Below, in pieces: positions 24,968 to 34,126 of a stretch of DNA of 64,000 nucleotides. Location: positions 1 to 64,000 of the forward strand of contig DAISKD010000003.1 of assembly GCA_036821185.1 (NCBI GenBank). Reading direction: 5' to 3'. A program made the translations under genes and the position numbers. The notes beneath the pieces are model-generated. The model had not been told where the DNA came from, made no database searches, and was given only the letters and a program-made list of their open reading frames with translations. This stretch comes from CALJTV01 sp036821185. Lineage in GTDB: Bacteria > Chloroflexota > Dehalococcoidia > GIF9 > UBA5629. The number at the start of each line of letters is the position of its first letter. The stretch's first letter is position 1.

Positions 24968-25978
24968 GTGAAGATTAAAGATGCAGGTGAGTTTGGCTTA
25001 ATCGGGATATTAGCTGACGTCATAGAGAGGGAAAGTGACAAAAGGCTAGCATCGTGGCAGGGCGTGGTTGTGGGTATTGGTGACGATGCTGCCGCCTGGC
25101 GCGGTAAAAAGCAGACCCAGCTTGCCACCACGGACAGCCTTATCGAGGGGGTGCACTTTGATCTGGATATTGGCACCTGGGAGGAACTGGGTTGGAAGTC
25201 GCTGGCGGTCAATTTGAGCGATATCGCCGCCATGGGTGGTGTACCGGAATACGCTCTCGTTGCGCTGGCCCTTCCCGGGGAACTTGAGGTGGAGTCTATC
25301 TCCAGTCTGTACCAAGGAATGGTCAGGCTGGCGAATGAGTTCGGCGTGGCGGTGGTTGGGGGGAATATTTCCAGCGCGGATAGAGTGATGATAACTGTTA
25401 CCGTGCTGGGCAGTGTAGAGTCAGAAGCGATGCTAATGCGCTCGGCGGCGTTGCCTGGAGAGCAGGTGGCGGTAACCGGCTACACCGGGCTTTCAGCAGC
25501 CGGGCTCAGGATGCTGAAGAAGAAGCTCGATTTTGCCCCTGAGGAATACGACCTTTTGCGGCAGGCATATCTTAAGCCGTTGCCCAGAGTAAGGGAGGGG
25601 CAGATGTTGTTGCATTGCGGCGTGAGGACAGCTATAGATATCAGCGATGGTCTGATGGCTGATCTCAGGCATATCTGTGAGTCGAGCGGGGTGAGCACAA
25701 TAGTGCAGGAGAGCTGGCTGCCGGTCCATCCGGTGCTCAAGCAGCGGTTTCCGAGCGATGCCAGCGCGATGGTGCTGGCTGGCGGTGAGGACTATGAGCT
25801 CCTGTTCACCGCCAGCAGCGAGGTTATTTCCAGGGTGAAGGCAAATTTACTATGCCCGGTGACCGTGATCGGCGAGGTGAAAGATGGTGAGCCGGGAAAG
25901 GTAGAGCTGGTGAATGCTACTGGACGGACCCTAATCTGTGAGCACCACGGCTGGGAACATTTCAGGTCACAGTTATGA
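24968..25978 (+). CDS. thiL: Thiamine-monophosphate kinase
   Basis: 336-residue ATP-dependent kinase making thiamine diphosphate. Motifs: EFGLI near the start, VGIGDDAA, TTDSLIEGVHF, AIDISDGL and LAGGEDYELL. The GTG at 24968 is chosen because a TATAAT ends 8 bases before it and no ribosome binding site exists, so translation is probably leaderless; the GTG at 24947 lies upstream of the predicted transcript. The product TPP is needed by IorA in this window. The stop overlaps the tsaE start (ATGA). Confidence 0.93.
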   Translation: MKIKDAGEFGLIGILADVIERESDKRLASWQGVVVGIGDDAAAWRGKKQTQLATTDSLIEGVHFDLDIGTWEELGWKSLAVNLSDIAAMGGVPEYALVALALPGELEVESISSLYQGMVRLANEFGVAVVGGNISSADRVMITVTVLGSVESEAMLMRSAALPGEQVAVTGYTGLSAAGLRMLKKKLDFAPEEYDLLRQAYLKPLPRVREGQMLLHCGVRTAIDISDGLMADLRHICESSGVSTIVQESWLPVHPVLKQRFPSDASAMVLAGGEDYELLFTASSEVISRVKANLLCPVTVIGEVKDGEPGKVELVNATGRTLICEHHGWEHFRSQL

Positions 25979-26475
25979 GCAGGGAGACCACTGTACTTAG
26001 GCTTATTTCGCAAAGCGCCGACTATACCCGTCGGCTGGGCGAATATCTGGGAAAGCTAGCTGAGGCTGGAGACGTCTACTTACTGGTTGGTGGGTTGGGC
26101 AGCGGCAAGACGTGTCTGGCACAGGGGGTTGCACGGGGACTGGGTGTGCAGCAATATGTTTCCAGTCCCTCCTTTGTGCTAATAAGGGAGCATCAGGGCA
26201 GGTTGCCCTTTTATCACGTGGACTTCTACCGTCTGGACCGCATCGAAGAGATCGCTGATTTAGGACTTGACGACTATCTCTCTGGCGAAGGGGTCTGTGT
26301 TATCGAATGGGCAGACAAAGGCATGGCAGTGTTGCCCGAAGAGCACCTGTTGGTCACCATGGAGTATCTCTCTGAGGACGAGCGTGCCATAACCATGGAG
26401 CCCCGTGGTGGGCGCTATGTCAGTTTGGTCAATGCTTTAAGCTCCGTGCTGGAGAGGGAGGGTTGGGGTGTCTGA
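25975..26475 (+). CDS. tsaE: tRNA t6A biosynthesis ATPase TsaE
   Basis: 166-residue P-loop protein of the t6A37 tRNA modification complex. Walker A is GGLGSGKTCLAQG (about residues 39-51); SSPSFVLIREHQG, HVDFYRLD and VIEWADKG are family hallmarks. ATG 25975 overlaps the thiL stop by 4 bases and its end overlaps tsaB by 8, so the genes are translationally coupled. The TsaD subunit is not in this window. Confidence 0.95.
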   Translation: MSRETTVLRLISQSADYTRRLGEYLGKLAEAGDVYLLVGGLGSGKTCLAQGVARGLGVQQYVSSPSFVLIREHQGRLPFYHVDFYRLDRIEEIADLGLDDYLSGEGVCVIEWADKGMAVLPEEHLLVTMEYLSEDERAITMEPRGGRYVSLVNALSSVLEREGWGV

Positions 26476-27178
26476 TAAGCAGGCCCGGCAGGAGCGGAAA
26501 TATGAACTTGCTCTGGACACGTCAACCGATGTCAGCAGCATCGCGATTTCCTCCGGTGGTGAGGTGGTGATGGAGTTTACCTGGAAGCTGGGCAATAGTC
26601 ATACAGCGGAGCTTGTGCCCGGCATTGACTACCTACTGCGCAAACTAAGGGCCAGCCCGCGGGAGCTCAGGGCGGTATTTGTGGCGAAGGGGCCCGGTAG
26701 CTTCAATGGGCTCAGGGTGGGTGTAAGTACAGCTAAGGGCCTCGCCTTTGCTCTGGGTATACCGGTGGTAGGGGTGGGCACCCTTGAAGTAGAGGCTTAT
26801 GCCTTTGCTCATACTGGACTACCCATATGCGCGGTGCACAATGCCGGACGTGGGGAACTGGCGGTGGCCTTTTTTCAGCAAAGGGACAGGTGGCAGTGCC
26901 TCAAGGGAGAACATCTGACCACGCTAGAAGCGCTGTGCGGGCAGATAGAAGGCGCTACCCTGTTCTGTGGTGAGATTGCAGAGCAGGTCATCGAAGCGCT
27001 CAGGGCGAGACTTGGCGAGAGGGCTGTAATAGCGGAGCCCGTTGCCCGGCTGAGGCGGGCCGGCTATCTGGCAGCTCTAGGGTGGAGCAGGTTAGCGGCG
27101 GGCAAGACGGACGACCCGGTGACCTTACAGCCGATATATATGCGCCCGCCGCCGATTACCCAGCGCAAAGTAAGGTAA
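26468..27178 (+). CDS. tsaB: tRNA t6A biosynthesis protein TsaB
   Basis: 236-residue ASKHA-fold scaffold partner of TsaD in t6A synthesis. LALDTSTDVSSIAIS opens the fold and KGPGSFNGLRVGVSTAKGLA is diagnostic. GTG start at 26468 inside the end of tsaE, with GAGAGGGAGG-like purines upstream in the tsaE coding sequence. It is longer at its start than most TsaB by about ten charged residues. Confidence 0.93.
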   Translation: MSDKQARQERKYELALDTSTDVSSIAISSGGEVVMEFTWKLGNSHTAELVPGIDYLLRKLRASPRELRAVFVAKGPGSFNGLRVGVSTAKGLAFALGIPVVGVGTLEVEAYAFAHTGLPICAVHNAGRGELAVAFFQQRDRWQCLKGEHLTTLEALCGQIEGATLFCGEIAEQVIEALRARLGERAVIAEPVARLRRAGYLAALGWSRLAAGKTDDPVTLQPIYMRPPPITQRKVR

Positions 27179-27217
27179 AATGTTTAATTATGTAGTTTTC
27201 CCGAAAGGAGACTGAAG

Positions 27218-27643
27218 ATGGAACGGAGTCTGGTGCTGGTAAAACCCGATGCCATGAAGAGGGGTCTGGCGGGGGTGATAATTTCCCGGCTGGAACAGCG
27301 AGGGCTGAAGGTCATAGCCATGAAGATGCTGCGCATGGACAGGGACCTGGCTGAAAGACATTATGCCATCCATAAGGGTAAGGTCTTTTTCAATGACCTT
27401 ATCGACTATATCACCTCGGGCCCTATCATCGCTGCGGTATTTGAGGGGGAGAGGGCTATTGAAGCCATCAGGCAGACAATGGGCGCCACCGATCCGCTTA
27501 AAGCTGCGCCGGGCAGCATAAGGGGAGACTTCGGACTCAGCATTCAGGAGAACCTGGTCCACGGCTCCGATTCGCTGGAGAGTGCCGAAAGGGAGATAAG
27601 CCTCTTCTTTTCCCCGGAGGAACTGATTAGCTGGGAGAAGTAG
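27218..27643 (+). CDS. ndk: Nucleoside diphosphate kinase
   Basis: 141-residue enzyme equilibrating NTP and NDP pools through a phospho-His. The N-terminal LVKPDAMKRG and the active-site ENLVHGSDS with His are intact; MGATDPLKAAPGSIRGDFG is the substrate-binding stretch. AAAGGAG precedes ATG 27218. It lies 39 bases after tsaB and probably belongs to the thiL operon. The last residue block (EELISWEK) is family-typical. Confidence 0.97.
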   Translation: MERSLVLVKPDAMKRGLAGVIISRLEQRGLKVIAMKMLRMDRDLAERHYAIHKGKVFFNDLIDYITSGPIIAAVFEGERAIEAIRQTMGATDPLKAAPGSIRGDFGLSIQENLVHGSDSLESAEREISLFFSPEELISWEK

Positions 27644-27706
27644 CCATCGGAGTGATGATTTTATAGTGCCAGGGAGAGCACCTATTTTGGTGTAAAAGGC
27701 GCCGGC

Positions 27707-28066
27707 TTACTGAATTTTCAGCACCTGAGTCGCCTCATGCCAGAGTTCGTCCAGACGGTAGTACTGGCGTAGTGCCCTGGAGAAGATGTGCACCACCACA
27801 TCGCCGAGATCGATGAGGATCCAGCCGGAGTCAGCCGTGCCCTCAATACGGTAAGGGACTATTCCGTCCTGTTTTAGTCTTTCGTTGATCTCCTGCCAGA
27901 TAGCATCGAGCTGGCGGTCGCTGTCGCCGCTGCAGATGACAAAATAGTCAGCAAAGGAGCTCACCTCTCTGATATCGAGGAGGACGATGTTGTTCGCCTG
28001 CTTGTCCGAGGCTATCTCTACAGCCTTTCTGGCGACCTCTATTGGCTTCAGGTTTTGTTGTTCCAA
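27707..28066 (-). CDS. rsfS: Ribosomal silencing factor RsfS
   Basis: About 119 residues; binds ribosomal protein L14 and blocks subunit joining when nutrients are low. SFADYFVICSGDSDRQLDAI and GWILIDLGDVVVHIF are the family core. The in-frame TTG at 28081 lies only 2 bases behind the -10 box of the promoter and would not be transcribed, so I place the start at TTG 28066, giving a nearly leaderless message. The exact start is uncertain. It is convergent with ndk. Confidence 0.9.
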   Translation of the reverse strand: MEQQNLKPIEVARKAVEIASDKQANNIVLLDIREVSSFADYFVICSGDSDRQLDAIWQEINERLKQDGIVPYRIEGTADSGWILIDLGDVVVHIFSRALRQYYRLDELWHEATQVLKIQ

Positions 28067-28083
28067 TGCCGCCTGTGACAATA

Positions 28084-28112
28084 ATTATACCATTACCATG
28101 TATAACTGTGAA
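28084..28112 (-). promoter_or_regulatory. Promoter of rsfS
   Basis: TTCACA (28107-28112), 17-bp spacer, perfect TATAAT (28084-28089). Confidence 0.7.
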
Positions 28113-28263
28113 AGTTTCTACCTTTGCAGTAATCGGCACCTGTTTTTTAGCATCGAGATTGGCAGCGACATTTACTCGGGCTCGGCGGAGAGCAAGGCAA
28201 CGTCGTGGCCTCTGCGGAAATACTTTTTTGGGTGGGGGCAGCCATCTGTTATGGTCTGGCGGT

Positions 28264-28292
28264 TTGACACAGCTATGCCAGCCGTCTATAAT
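28264..28292 (+). promoter_or_regulatory. Perfect consensus promoter of the CoA-transferase pair
   Basis: TTGACA (28264-28269), exactly 17 bp, TATAAT (28287-28292). No base departs from the sigma70 consensus. The leader is about 84 bases. Confidence 0.8.
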
Positions 28293-28382
28293 TTGCCCTT
28301 ATAGCAGCCAAAGACCCGAGCTTTCACGTGAATGTGCCTATTCGTGCCTCAACGAAGAGAAGCTGCAAGGAGGTAAGCCGCT

Positions 28383-29609
28383 ATGTCGAATAGCATTTTG
28401 AGCGGTGTAAAGGTGATTGAACTCGCCACAATGGTCTCTGGCCCTTATTGCGGTAAACTACTCGGTGATCTGGGCGCTGATGTCGTTAAGGTGGAATCTC
28501 CGCGCGGTGACCCCGCTCGCGAATGTGGTCCTTTCCCCAAGACCGGAGCGGACAGGGAAAAGAGCGCACTGTTTCTTTACGTTAATACCAGCAAGCGCGG
28601 CATTGTGCTAGATGTAGAGAAGCCGGAGGGCTTGGACGTGCTGAAACGGCTCATCAAATGGGCAGATGTGCTCATAGACAACCATTCTCCCAAATATCTT
28701 GAGGGCCTCGGACTCCCCTGGAAAGAGGTTTCCTCTCTGAACCCGGCGTTAATATACACCTCGATTACACCGTATGGGCGCACCGGCCCCAGAGCTAATG
28801 AGGATGGTGATGAGCTGACCCTTATCCAAGCGGGTGGCATTGGCTATCTTCTGCCGACTCGCTCTGAGGATATAAGCCGTCCACCGGTCAAAATGGGCGG
28901 CTATGCAGTAGGCTATTATGGCGCACTGGCTGCGGCTGTAGCTACGATGGCAGCATTGCTGCTGAGGCGGAAAACGGGGAAAGGACAGCTCATTGACATC
29001 TCTCTTCAGGAGGTGATTCTGGCCCATGTAAGAGGGATAGCCGGTGCCCGTTATCACGGTGTCCCCTGGAACAGGGTGCCGGCGGTGCCTCCGGTGATGG
29101 GGCGGATGAAGACCAGTGACGGCTACATCCTGGTGGCGCCCTTCGAGAACCACCAGTGGAAAGCCTTTGTGGAACTGATGGGGAACCCTGAATGGGTGAG
29201 CGGTCCGGAATGGGACTCGATGTTTTATCGCGGGCAGCACATGTTTGAGATCGCCCCCCAAATTCAGGACTGGATGCTGCGGCAGAAAAAAGAGGACCTT
29301 TATCACCGTGGTGCTCAGAAGGGCATCCCTATGGGGCCGATAAACACTGTAAAGGATGTGCTGGAAAGTCAGCAATATGCTGCCAGAGGCTACTTTGTTG
29401 AGGTGGAGCACCCCAAAGCGGGCAAATACAAGTACCCCGGTTGGCCCTATCAGATGTCAACGACGCCGGCACGGGTGAGCAGACCGGCACCGCTTCTGGG
29501 ACAGCACAATCAGGAAGTGCTCTGTTCTGTGCTCAGCTATTCTGAGGAGGAGTACCAACATTTGCAGCGGCTCGGCGTCATAAATCCACTACCAGAGGAC
29601 AGGAGGTAG
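28383..29609 (+). CDS. Class III CoA-transferase (CaiB/BaiF), Asp-less partner
   Basis: 408-residue member of the formyl-CoA transferase/CaiB family, cytoplasmic. The N-terminal VIELATMVSGPYCGKLLGDLGADVVKVE and the RKTGKGQLIDISLQE segment are typical. At the position where family members usually have the nucleophilic Asp (GGY-x-x-D), this protein reads GGYAVG, with Gly177. It may therefore be the non-catalytic half of a heteromer with the next gene, as in BbsEF-type enzymes; this is inference. AAGGAGG precedes ATG 28383; the second gene starts 2 bases after its stop. Confidence 0.85.
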   Translation: MSNSILSGVKVIELATMVSGPYCGKLLGDLGADVVKVESPRGDPARECGPFPKTGADREKSALFLYVNTSKRGIVLDVEKPEGLDVLKRLIKWADVLIDNHSPKYLEGLGLPWKEVSSLNPALIYTSITPYGRTGPRANEDGDELTLIQAGGIGYLLPTRSEDISRPPVKMGGYAVGYYGALAAAVATMAALLLRRKTGKGQLIDISLQEVILAHVRGIAGARYHGVPWNRVPAVPPVMGRMKTSDGYILVAPFENHQWKAFVELMGNPEWVSGPEWDSMFYRGQHMFEIAPQIQDWMLRQKKEDLYHRGAQKGIPMGPINTVKDVLESQQYAARGYFVEVEHPKAGKYKYPGWPYQMSTTPARVSRPAPLLGQHNQEVLCSVLSYSEEEYQHLQRLGVINPLPEDRR

Positions 29610-29611
29610 AG

Positions 29612-30835
29612 ATGCTTCCGCTTGAAGGTATAAGAGTTGCCGATTTTACCTGGGTCTGGGCAGGACCTTATGCCGCCATGGTCCTGGCGACGTTCGGGGC
29701 AGAGGTAATCAAGGTAGAGGGACACAAGCGACCGGACATGATCCGCAGAGGGATCACTGGATGGAGGATGCGAGATGACCCCACGGCGATTGAGGTGACG
29801 GTTGTCCCCAGCACTGGCTTCCATGCCCTTAACATGAGCAAGAAGAGCGTGACGCTTGACCTAGTGACGCCGGAAGGCAGGGAGCTGGCAAGGCGCCTGG
29901 CGGTGATGAGCGATGTAGTGATGGACAACATGCGTCCCGGTGCCATGGCAGCGCTAGGGCTGGGCTATGAGGACTTGCGTAAACTGCGTCCAGATATAAT
30001 CGTGCTGTCATCATCGAGCCACGGGCAGAAAGGGCCGTGCAGCCGATACGAAGGTTTTGCCACCATCCATCAGTCGATCGGCGGCCAGTCATATCTCATC
30101 GGCTACCCCGATGATGGTCCTTCTCCGGGGCCGAATGATACCGACATCATGAACGCCACTACCACGGCTTTTATCATCATGGCAGCGATATACCATCGGG
30201 AACAGACGGGTGAGGGACAGTTCATCGATTTCTCTCAGTGCGAGGGGGTGACATCGCTCATCGGTGAGGCCATTCTCGGCTACCAGATGAACGGGGTGAT
30301 ACCGGAACGGATGGGGAATGCCCATCCGAAATATGCTCCACACAACCTGTACCGTTGCTGGGGCGTGGACCGCTGGATAGCGATTGAGGTACATTCCGAC
30401 GGGGAATTCGCCGTCCTGGCCAGGGCAATGGGCAAACCAGAGCTGGCCAGCGACCCCCGTTTTGCCACTGTGGAAGCCCGCAAGAAGAACGAGGCTGAGC
30501 TGGACAGGATTATTGAGGGCTGGACAAGATGGCGCAGTCTGGAAAGACTGGAGGACGAGCTACGTCAGGCCGGGCTCAGGGTAGCGATGTGTCAGGACTA
30601 TCGTGACCTTTATGCTGACCCTCACTTGCGTGCCCGTGGTGCCTTCGTGGCCATCGATGCCCCGGTGATGGGCAAGCTGGAGTTGGTAGGTGTGCCCTGG
30701 AAGATGAGCGACTGTAAGCCTGTGTTCAAGCCGGCACCGATACTCGGCGAGCACAATGACTATGTGCTCAAAGAACTCTTAGGCTTGAGTCAAGCGGAGA
30801 TTGAGGAGTTGCGAAAAAAGGAGGTCATCCTCTAG
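29612..30835 (+). CDS. Class III CoA-transferase (CaiB/BaiF), catalytic partner
   Basis: 407-residue CaiB/BaiF family enzyme. It starts VADFTWVWAGPYAAMVLATFGAEVIKVE; the alignment position of the nucleophile is Asp178 in PNDTDIMNA, so it should form the acyl-enzyme anhydride and move CoA between carboxylic acids. EQTGEGQFIDFSQCE and an ILGEHN motif close the fold. AGGAGG in the end of the upstream gene serves ATG 29612. Substrates unknown; the neighbouring gene content points to aromatic or branched acids. Confidence 0.87.
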   Translation: MLPLEGIRVADFTWVWAGPYAAMVLATFGAEVIKVEGHKRPDMIRRGITGWRMRDDPTAIEVTVVPSTGFHALNMSKKSVTLDLVTPEGRELARRLAVMSDVVMDNMRPGAMAALGLGYEDLRKLRPDIIVLSSSSHGQKGPCSRYEGFATIHQSIGGQSYLIGYPDDGPSPGPNDTDIMNATTTAFIIMAAIYHREQTGEGQFIDFSQCEGVTSLIGEAILGYQMNGVIPERMGNAHPKYAPHNLYRCWGVDRWIAIEVHSDGEFAVLARAMGKPELASDPRFATVEARKKNEAELDRIIEGWTRWRSLERLEDELRQAGLRVAMCQDYRDLYADPHLRARGAFVAIDAPVMGKLELVGVPWKMSDCKPVFKPAPILGEHNDYVLKELLGLSQAEIEELRKKEVIL

Positions 30836-30836
30836 T

Positions 30837-33296
30837 TTACCTGCCGAGCAGCAGTTTGGCTATCACCAGTCCTATAGCTACTATGACCGCGACTATGAGC
30901 CACGGGTAGATCGCCGGCAGTTTACTGTGTGTTGATACCATGAACTCGGCGCTTAGCCCTGCCACATCCACCCGATGTATACCCGGTATCCGCTCCTCCA
31001 GAGTGAGCTCTACAGTCCGCATTTCCCCGGCGGAGAGGGTGAGCTTTTCTGTTGCTCTGGTTCTACCGTCGACTATGATCTCCACCGTGTAGTCGCCACT
31101 TTTTTCGCCGGTGTTGGCTATGTCAACGCTGATCTTAAGTCGCTGTCCGGGTTGGACTTCCCGCGGGCTGAGGCTGAGATTGCTGACGGTGAACTTAGCC
31201 GGGGCTGTCTCTGGGGCTCTGGCTAGGACGGCGAAGAGCGAGAAGTGGTTTACCAGTCCGCGGGCTGCGCCCACCGCGGCGACGGCGCCCGGCACCGGCG
31301 ATAGCGGCGACCAGCCCTCCTGTGGGCTATAGGTAGCCAGAAATACTTCGGTGGCATTCTGCGGCAGGTCTTTGGGATCGTAGGAAATAAGCAGTTTGGC
31401 TGGGGGTGTGATACTAAGAGGCAGTGGTGTGCTTGGGTATGTAGTGGCGTAGGCGTTAAATTCGTAGACCTGTCCCAGGAGGATGGTGTTCTGAGGTGTA
31501 GGAGGTGTTGGTGCCTTTGCGGTCCCGATCGTTATTAGTTTTGGCGGTGTCCCATTGGCCAGGAGTAGTCTGGCACCTTCTTCCATCTCCAGACTTAGCC
31601 TGCCTGCAGGGTCTCTCGACACACAGCTTGTGCATAGCACTCCTTCCGTGGTCATGCTTACTGTGGCCATGCGACCTTCGGCGTTTGCTGACAGCGATAG
31701 CGGGCAGGCGGTCTCCGGGATAGCACTTTCTGCACCAGCTGGGACGGCTATACACGGTATCACGCTTACGGTCACCGTAGCGGTGTTGGTGCAGCCCCGG
31801 GGGCTGGTGACGGTGAGGGTGTAATCGCCAGCCATATCTACTGCGGCATTTGGTATTAAAGGGGATTGCTGGTCGCTGGAGAAGCCATTGGGGCCTGTCC
31901 AGCGGTAGGATGTCGCGTTATCGGAGGTGCCCACAAGCTGTATGGTGTCGCCGATGCATACCGGCGAGTTGCTCAGTGCGGTGACCGTGGGCCTGGCGTC
32001 TATGGTGACCGTCTTGTTATCGCTGCTGGTGCAACCTCTGGGGCTGGTGTAAGTATAGGTGACGACGTAGTCGCCAGGGGGTAGCCCGGCAGGGTCGAAG
32101 ATAGCATCGGAAACGCCGGTGCCGCTCCAGGTACCGCCGGGAGGGGAGGCACCGACCAAGGGTATGGGGTTGCCGCCCTGGCACACCCTCTGATCCGGTC
32201 CGGCGTCAACTGGTGTGGTGGTGGCATAGCCCACTGAATATTTCCCAGCGCCCGTGCCGCTGAACCACATCTTGAAGGGGCAGGAATCGCCGTGTCCGCT
32301 GAACTTATCAGGGTCGTAGAGCACCCATGGGGTGTAGGTCCTTGCGTTTCTCCACGACACGCCGTCGCCCTTGTGGAAGATGGGGTTGTCCGGATGCTTT
32401 GTCCAGTTCACCCCGTCCGTGGATGTAGCGTAGCCGATGCCGTGATTTGTTTGAGGACCACCGCAGTACCACATGTGCCAGCTGCCGGAAATATTTATCA
32501 CCCGACAGTAGCCCACTGAGCAGTAGTCCCAGCAGGTGGGGTTATTACAGTCCTCACTGCATGGACTGAGCACGGGGTTGTTGCCCCATCTTTTCCAGTG
32601 CGTCCCGTTGTGTGAGTAGGCCAGGCCGATGAACTCGTTACCTCCGTTGGTGCCCATGTAGTACATGACATACTTGTTGTTCCAGAGGTTAACATCATCG
32701 AAGGTGTCTGAGCCGGCGGGGTTATAAATCAGGTCACAGGGACCGTAAGAGCCCCTGTTCCAGTCTGGCCAATTGCTGGTGACCAGCGGGCGAGTGCTGT
32801 CCTGGGTCAGCGGTCGGTCGTTTGTCCAGTTTACTCCATCGACGGACTCAGCATATCTTAAAGCGTTAATGCTGTAAATGCTTACATTCGGGTCCCAGTA
32901 CCATATCTTGTAATAGACTCCGTGGCCGAACCCATCGGGGTCATATTTCACCAGCGCATGGTTTGCCCCATTTACCAGCCCCGTTACCGGGTTGGCGCCG
33001 GCGCTCCAGCTTATACCATCGTTGGAATAGGCGTAGCCTGTGCCGCTGCTTGAACCGAACCACATCTTGTAGTAGGCACTGTCACCGTGCCCCGAGAACT
33101 GGTCTGGGTCATAGAGCACTTTTACGTAGTAGGCTTTAGCTCCACCGAGGTGCTGACCGAATATAGGGTTGCCGGCATACTCAGTCCAATCACAGGGCGA
33201 CTGGGCGGCTGTCGGCTGGATTTTCGGGAACAGCACCGACAGGGAACAGACTATTAGCAACAGCACTAGGGGCGGTATGATTTTTCTAGGCTTCAT
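30837..33296 (-). CDS. Secreted membrane-anchored propeller / Ig-like / CARDB protein
   Basis: 819 residues. Signal peptide about 1-32 (ends TAAQS). Residues 35-360 hold repeats like a glycosidase-type beta-propeller: DGxxW signatures at 91-98, 151-158, 228-235 and 292-299, and nearly identical blades DPDQFSGHGDS (about 64) and DPDKFSGHGDS (about 328) that would close the ring. Two Ig-like domains follow (about 363-432 and 435-512), both with a TSPRGCT motif, then a linker domain, a CARDB domain (about 702-788) and a C-terminal membrane helix (about 796-816). It is probably a surface protein binding or trimming glycans. Catalytic residues are not evident. It ends 1 base from the convergent CoA-transferase. 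Confidence 0.8.
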   Translation of the reverse strand: MKPRKIIPPLVLLLIVCSLSVLFPKIQPTAAQSPCDWTEYAGNPIFGQHLGGAKAYYVKVLYDPDQFSGHGDSAYYKMWFGSSSGTGYAYSNDGISWSAGANPVTGLVNGANHALVKYDPDGFGHGVYYKIWYWDPNVSIYSINALRYAESVDGVNWTNDRPLTQDSTRPLVTSNWPDWNRGSYGPCDLIYNPAGSDTFDDVNLWNNKYVMYYMGTNGGNEFIGLAYSHNGTHWKRWGNNPVLSPCSEDCNNPTCWDYCSVGYCRVINISGSWHMWYCGGPQTNHGIGYATSTDGVNWTKHPDNPIFHKGDGVSWRNARTYTPWVLYDPDKFSGHGDSCPFKMWFSGTGAGKYSVGYATTTPVDAGPDQRVCQGGNPIPLVGASPPGGTWSGTGVSDAIFDPAGLPPGDYVVTYTYTSPRGCTSSDNKTVTIDARPTVTALSNSPVCIGDTIQLVGTSDNATSYRWTGPNGFSSDQQSPLIPNAAVDMAGDYTLTVTSPRGCTNTATVTVSVIPCIAVPAGAESAIPETACPLSLSANAEGRMATVSMTTEGVLCTSCVSRDPAGRLSLEMEEGARLLLANGTPPKLITIGTAKAPTPPTPQNTILLGQVYEFNAYATTYPSTPLPLSITPPAKLLISYDPKDLPQNATEVFLATYSPQEGWSPLSPVPGAVAAVGAARGLVNHFSLFAVLARAPETAPAKFTVSNLSLSPREVQPGQRLKISVDIANTGEKSGDYTVEIIVDGRTRATEKLTLSAGEMRTVELTLEERIPGIHRVDVAGLSAEFMVSTHSKLPAIYPWLIVAVIVAIGLVIAKLLLGR

Positions 33297-33317
33297 GGCG
33301 TTCGTCCTGCTGTCAGA

Positions 33318-33914
33318 TCAACGATGGTAGGTTCCGGTAAGCTGCCCCTGGGCGAGGATGTGCCCCTGCATAGCTTCGAGCAGCTCCTTCTTTGGGGTGC
33401 CCGGCGGTAGCTCCAGGAGCTTATCCAGGGCGTAGGTCGTGAAGCGGTAGCGGTGCGTGGAGCCTCGTGGTGGACAGGGGCCACTGTAGCCGAGCTTGCC
33501 GAAACTATTCTTCCCCTGAATGGCACCGTCCTCCAGGCGCTCGGTGGCCGGGACGGCTTCCCCAAGTTGCCTGACACTGGCTGGTATATTGAAGATGACC
33601 CAGTGGGTGAATATGCCCACGGGGGCGTCCGGGTCATCGCAGATAAGGGCGAACGATTTCGTTCCTGTGGGTGGTGCTTCCCAGGCGAGCGGCGGTGAGA
33701 CATTATCGCCGTCACAGGTGTATTTCACCGGTATACTACCACCGTCGGAAAAAGCGGTGCTGGTGAGTTGCAGTGTGGCTGGTGGTGCGGGGGCTTCCGC
33801 CTGAGGCGACTTTGCGGTGCAAGCGGTCAGCAAAGACGATAGAATAAGCAACACTGCCAGCGATACTAAACGCGTATCGGTCACCACCGTTTGTTTGGGC
33901 TTAACTGTGCCCAT
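33318..33914 (-). CDS. PEBP / YbhB-YbcL family lipoprotein
   Basis: 198 residues with a signal peptide and lipobox LTAC (about Cys32). The phosphatidylethanolamine-binding-protein fold shows YTCDGDNVSPPLAW, CDDPDAPVGIFTHWVIFNIP and GPCPPRGSTHRYRF, which line the anion-binding pocket. Bacterial members have no agreed function; ligand binding or inhibition of a surface enzyme is possible. It ends 21 bases before the large propeller gene on the same strand, so both may be made together as surface proteins. Confidence 0.87.
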   Translation of the reverse strand: MGTVKPKQTVVTDTRLVSLAVLLILSSLLTACTAKSPQAEAPAPPATLQLTSTAFSDGGSIPVKYTCDGDNVSPPLAWEAPPTGTKSFALICDDPDAPVGIFTHWVIFNIPASVRQLGEAVPATERLEDGAIQGKNSFGKLGYSGPCPPRGSTHRYRFTTYALDKLLELPPGTPKKELLEAMQGHILAQGQLTGTYHR

Positions 33915-34126
33915 ACAGACGGCATTGTACTTTGCCCGTCAGCCAGATGTCAAAATCTCGGGCTGGGGTTGGCTGGTATTGGGCTGAACGGGGATGGCGA
34001 TTTTCAATGCGGAGCTTGTAGCTTCGACCTTGCTATTGTAAAAGATGGTCCAAGAAATAAGGTCAACGTGGTATTTTTATGCCGCTTACCAGTATAATTT
34101 GAGGCAGTATTGCAGGAGGCGGGATT

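Larger units (their letters stand above)
28067..28382. other. Intergenic control region with divergent promoters
   Basis: 316 bases without a gene. It holds the leftward promoter for rsfS (28084-28112) and the rightward perfect consensus promoter for the CoA-transferase pair (28264-28292). The region between them shows no convincing operator, hairpin or riboswitch. Confidence 0.6.

Noticed and set aside
24947..24970. Longer thiL start at GTG 24947
   Set aside because: It overlaps the region upstream of and including the -10 box, so it would not be transcribed.
28113..28382. Riboswitch in the CoA-transferase leader
   Set aside because: No recognisable conserved core or sequestering helix; only a promoter and ribosome site are clear.
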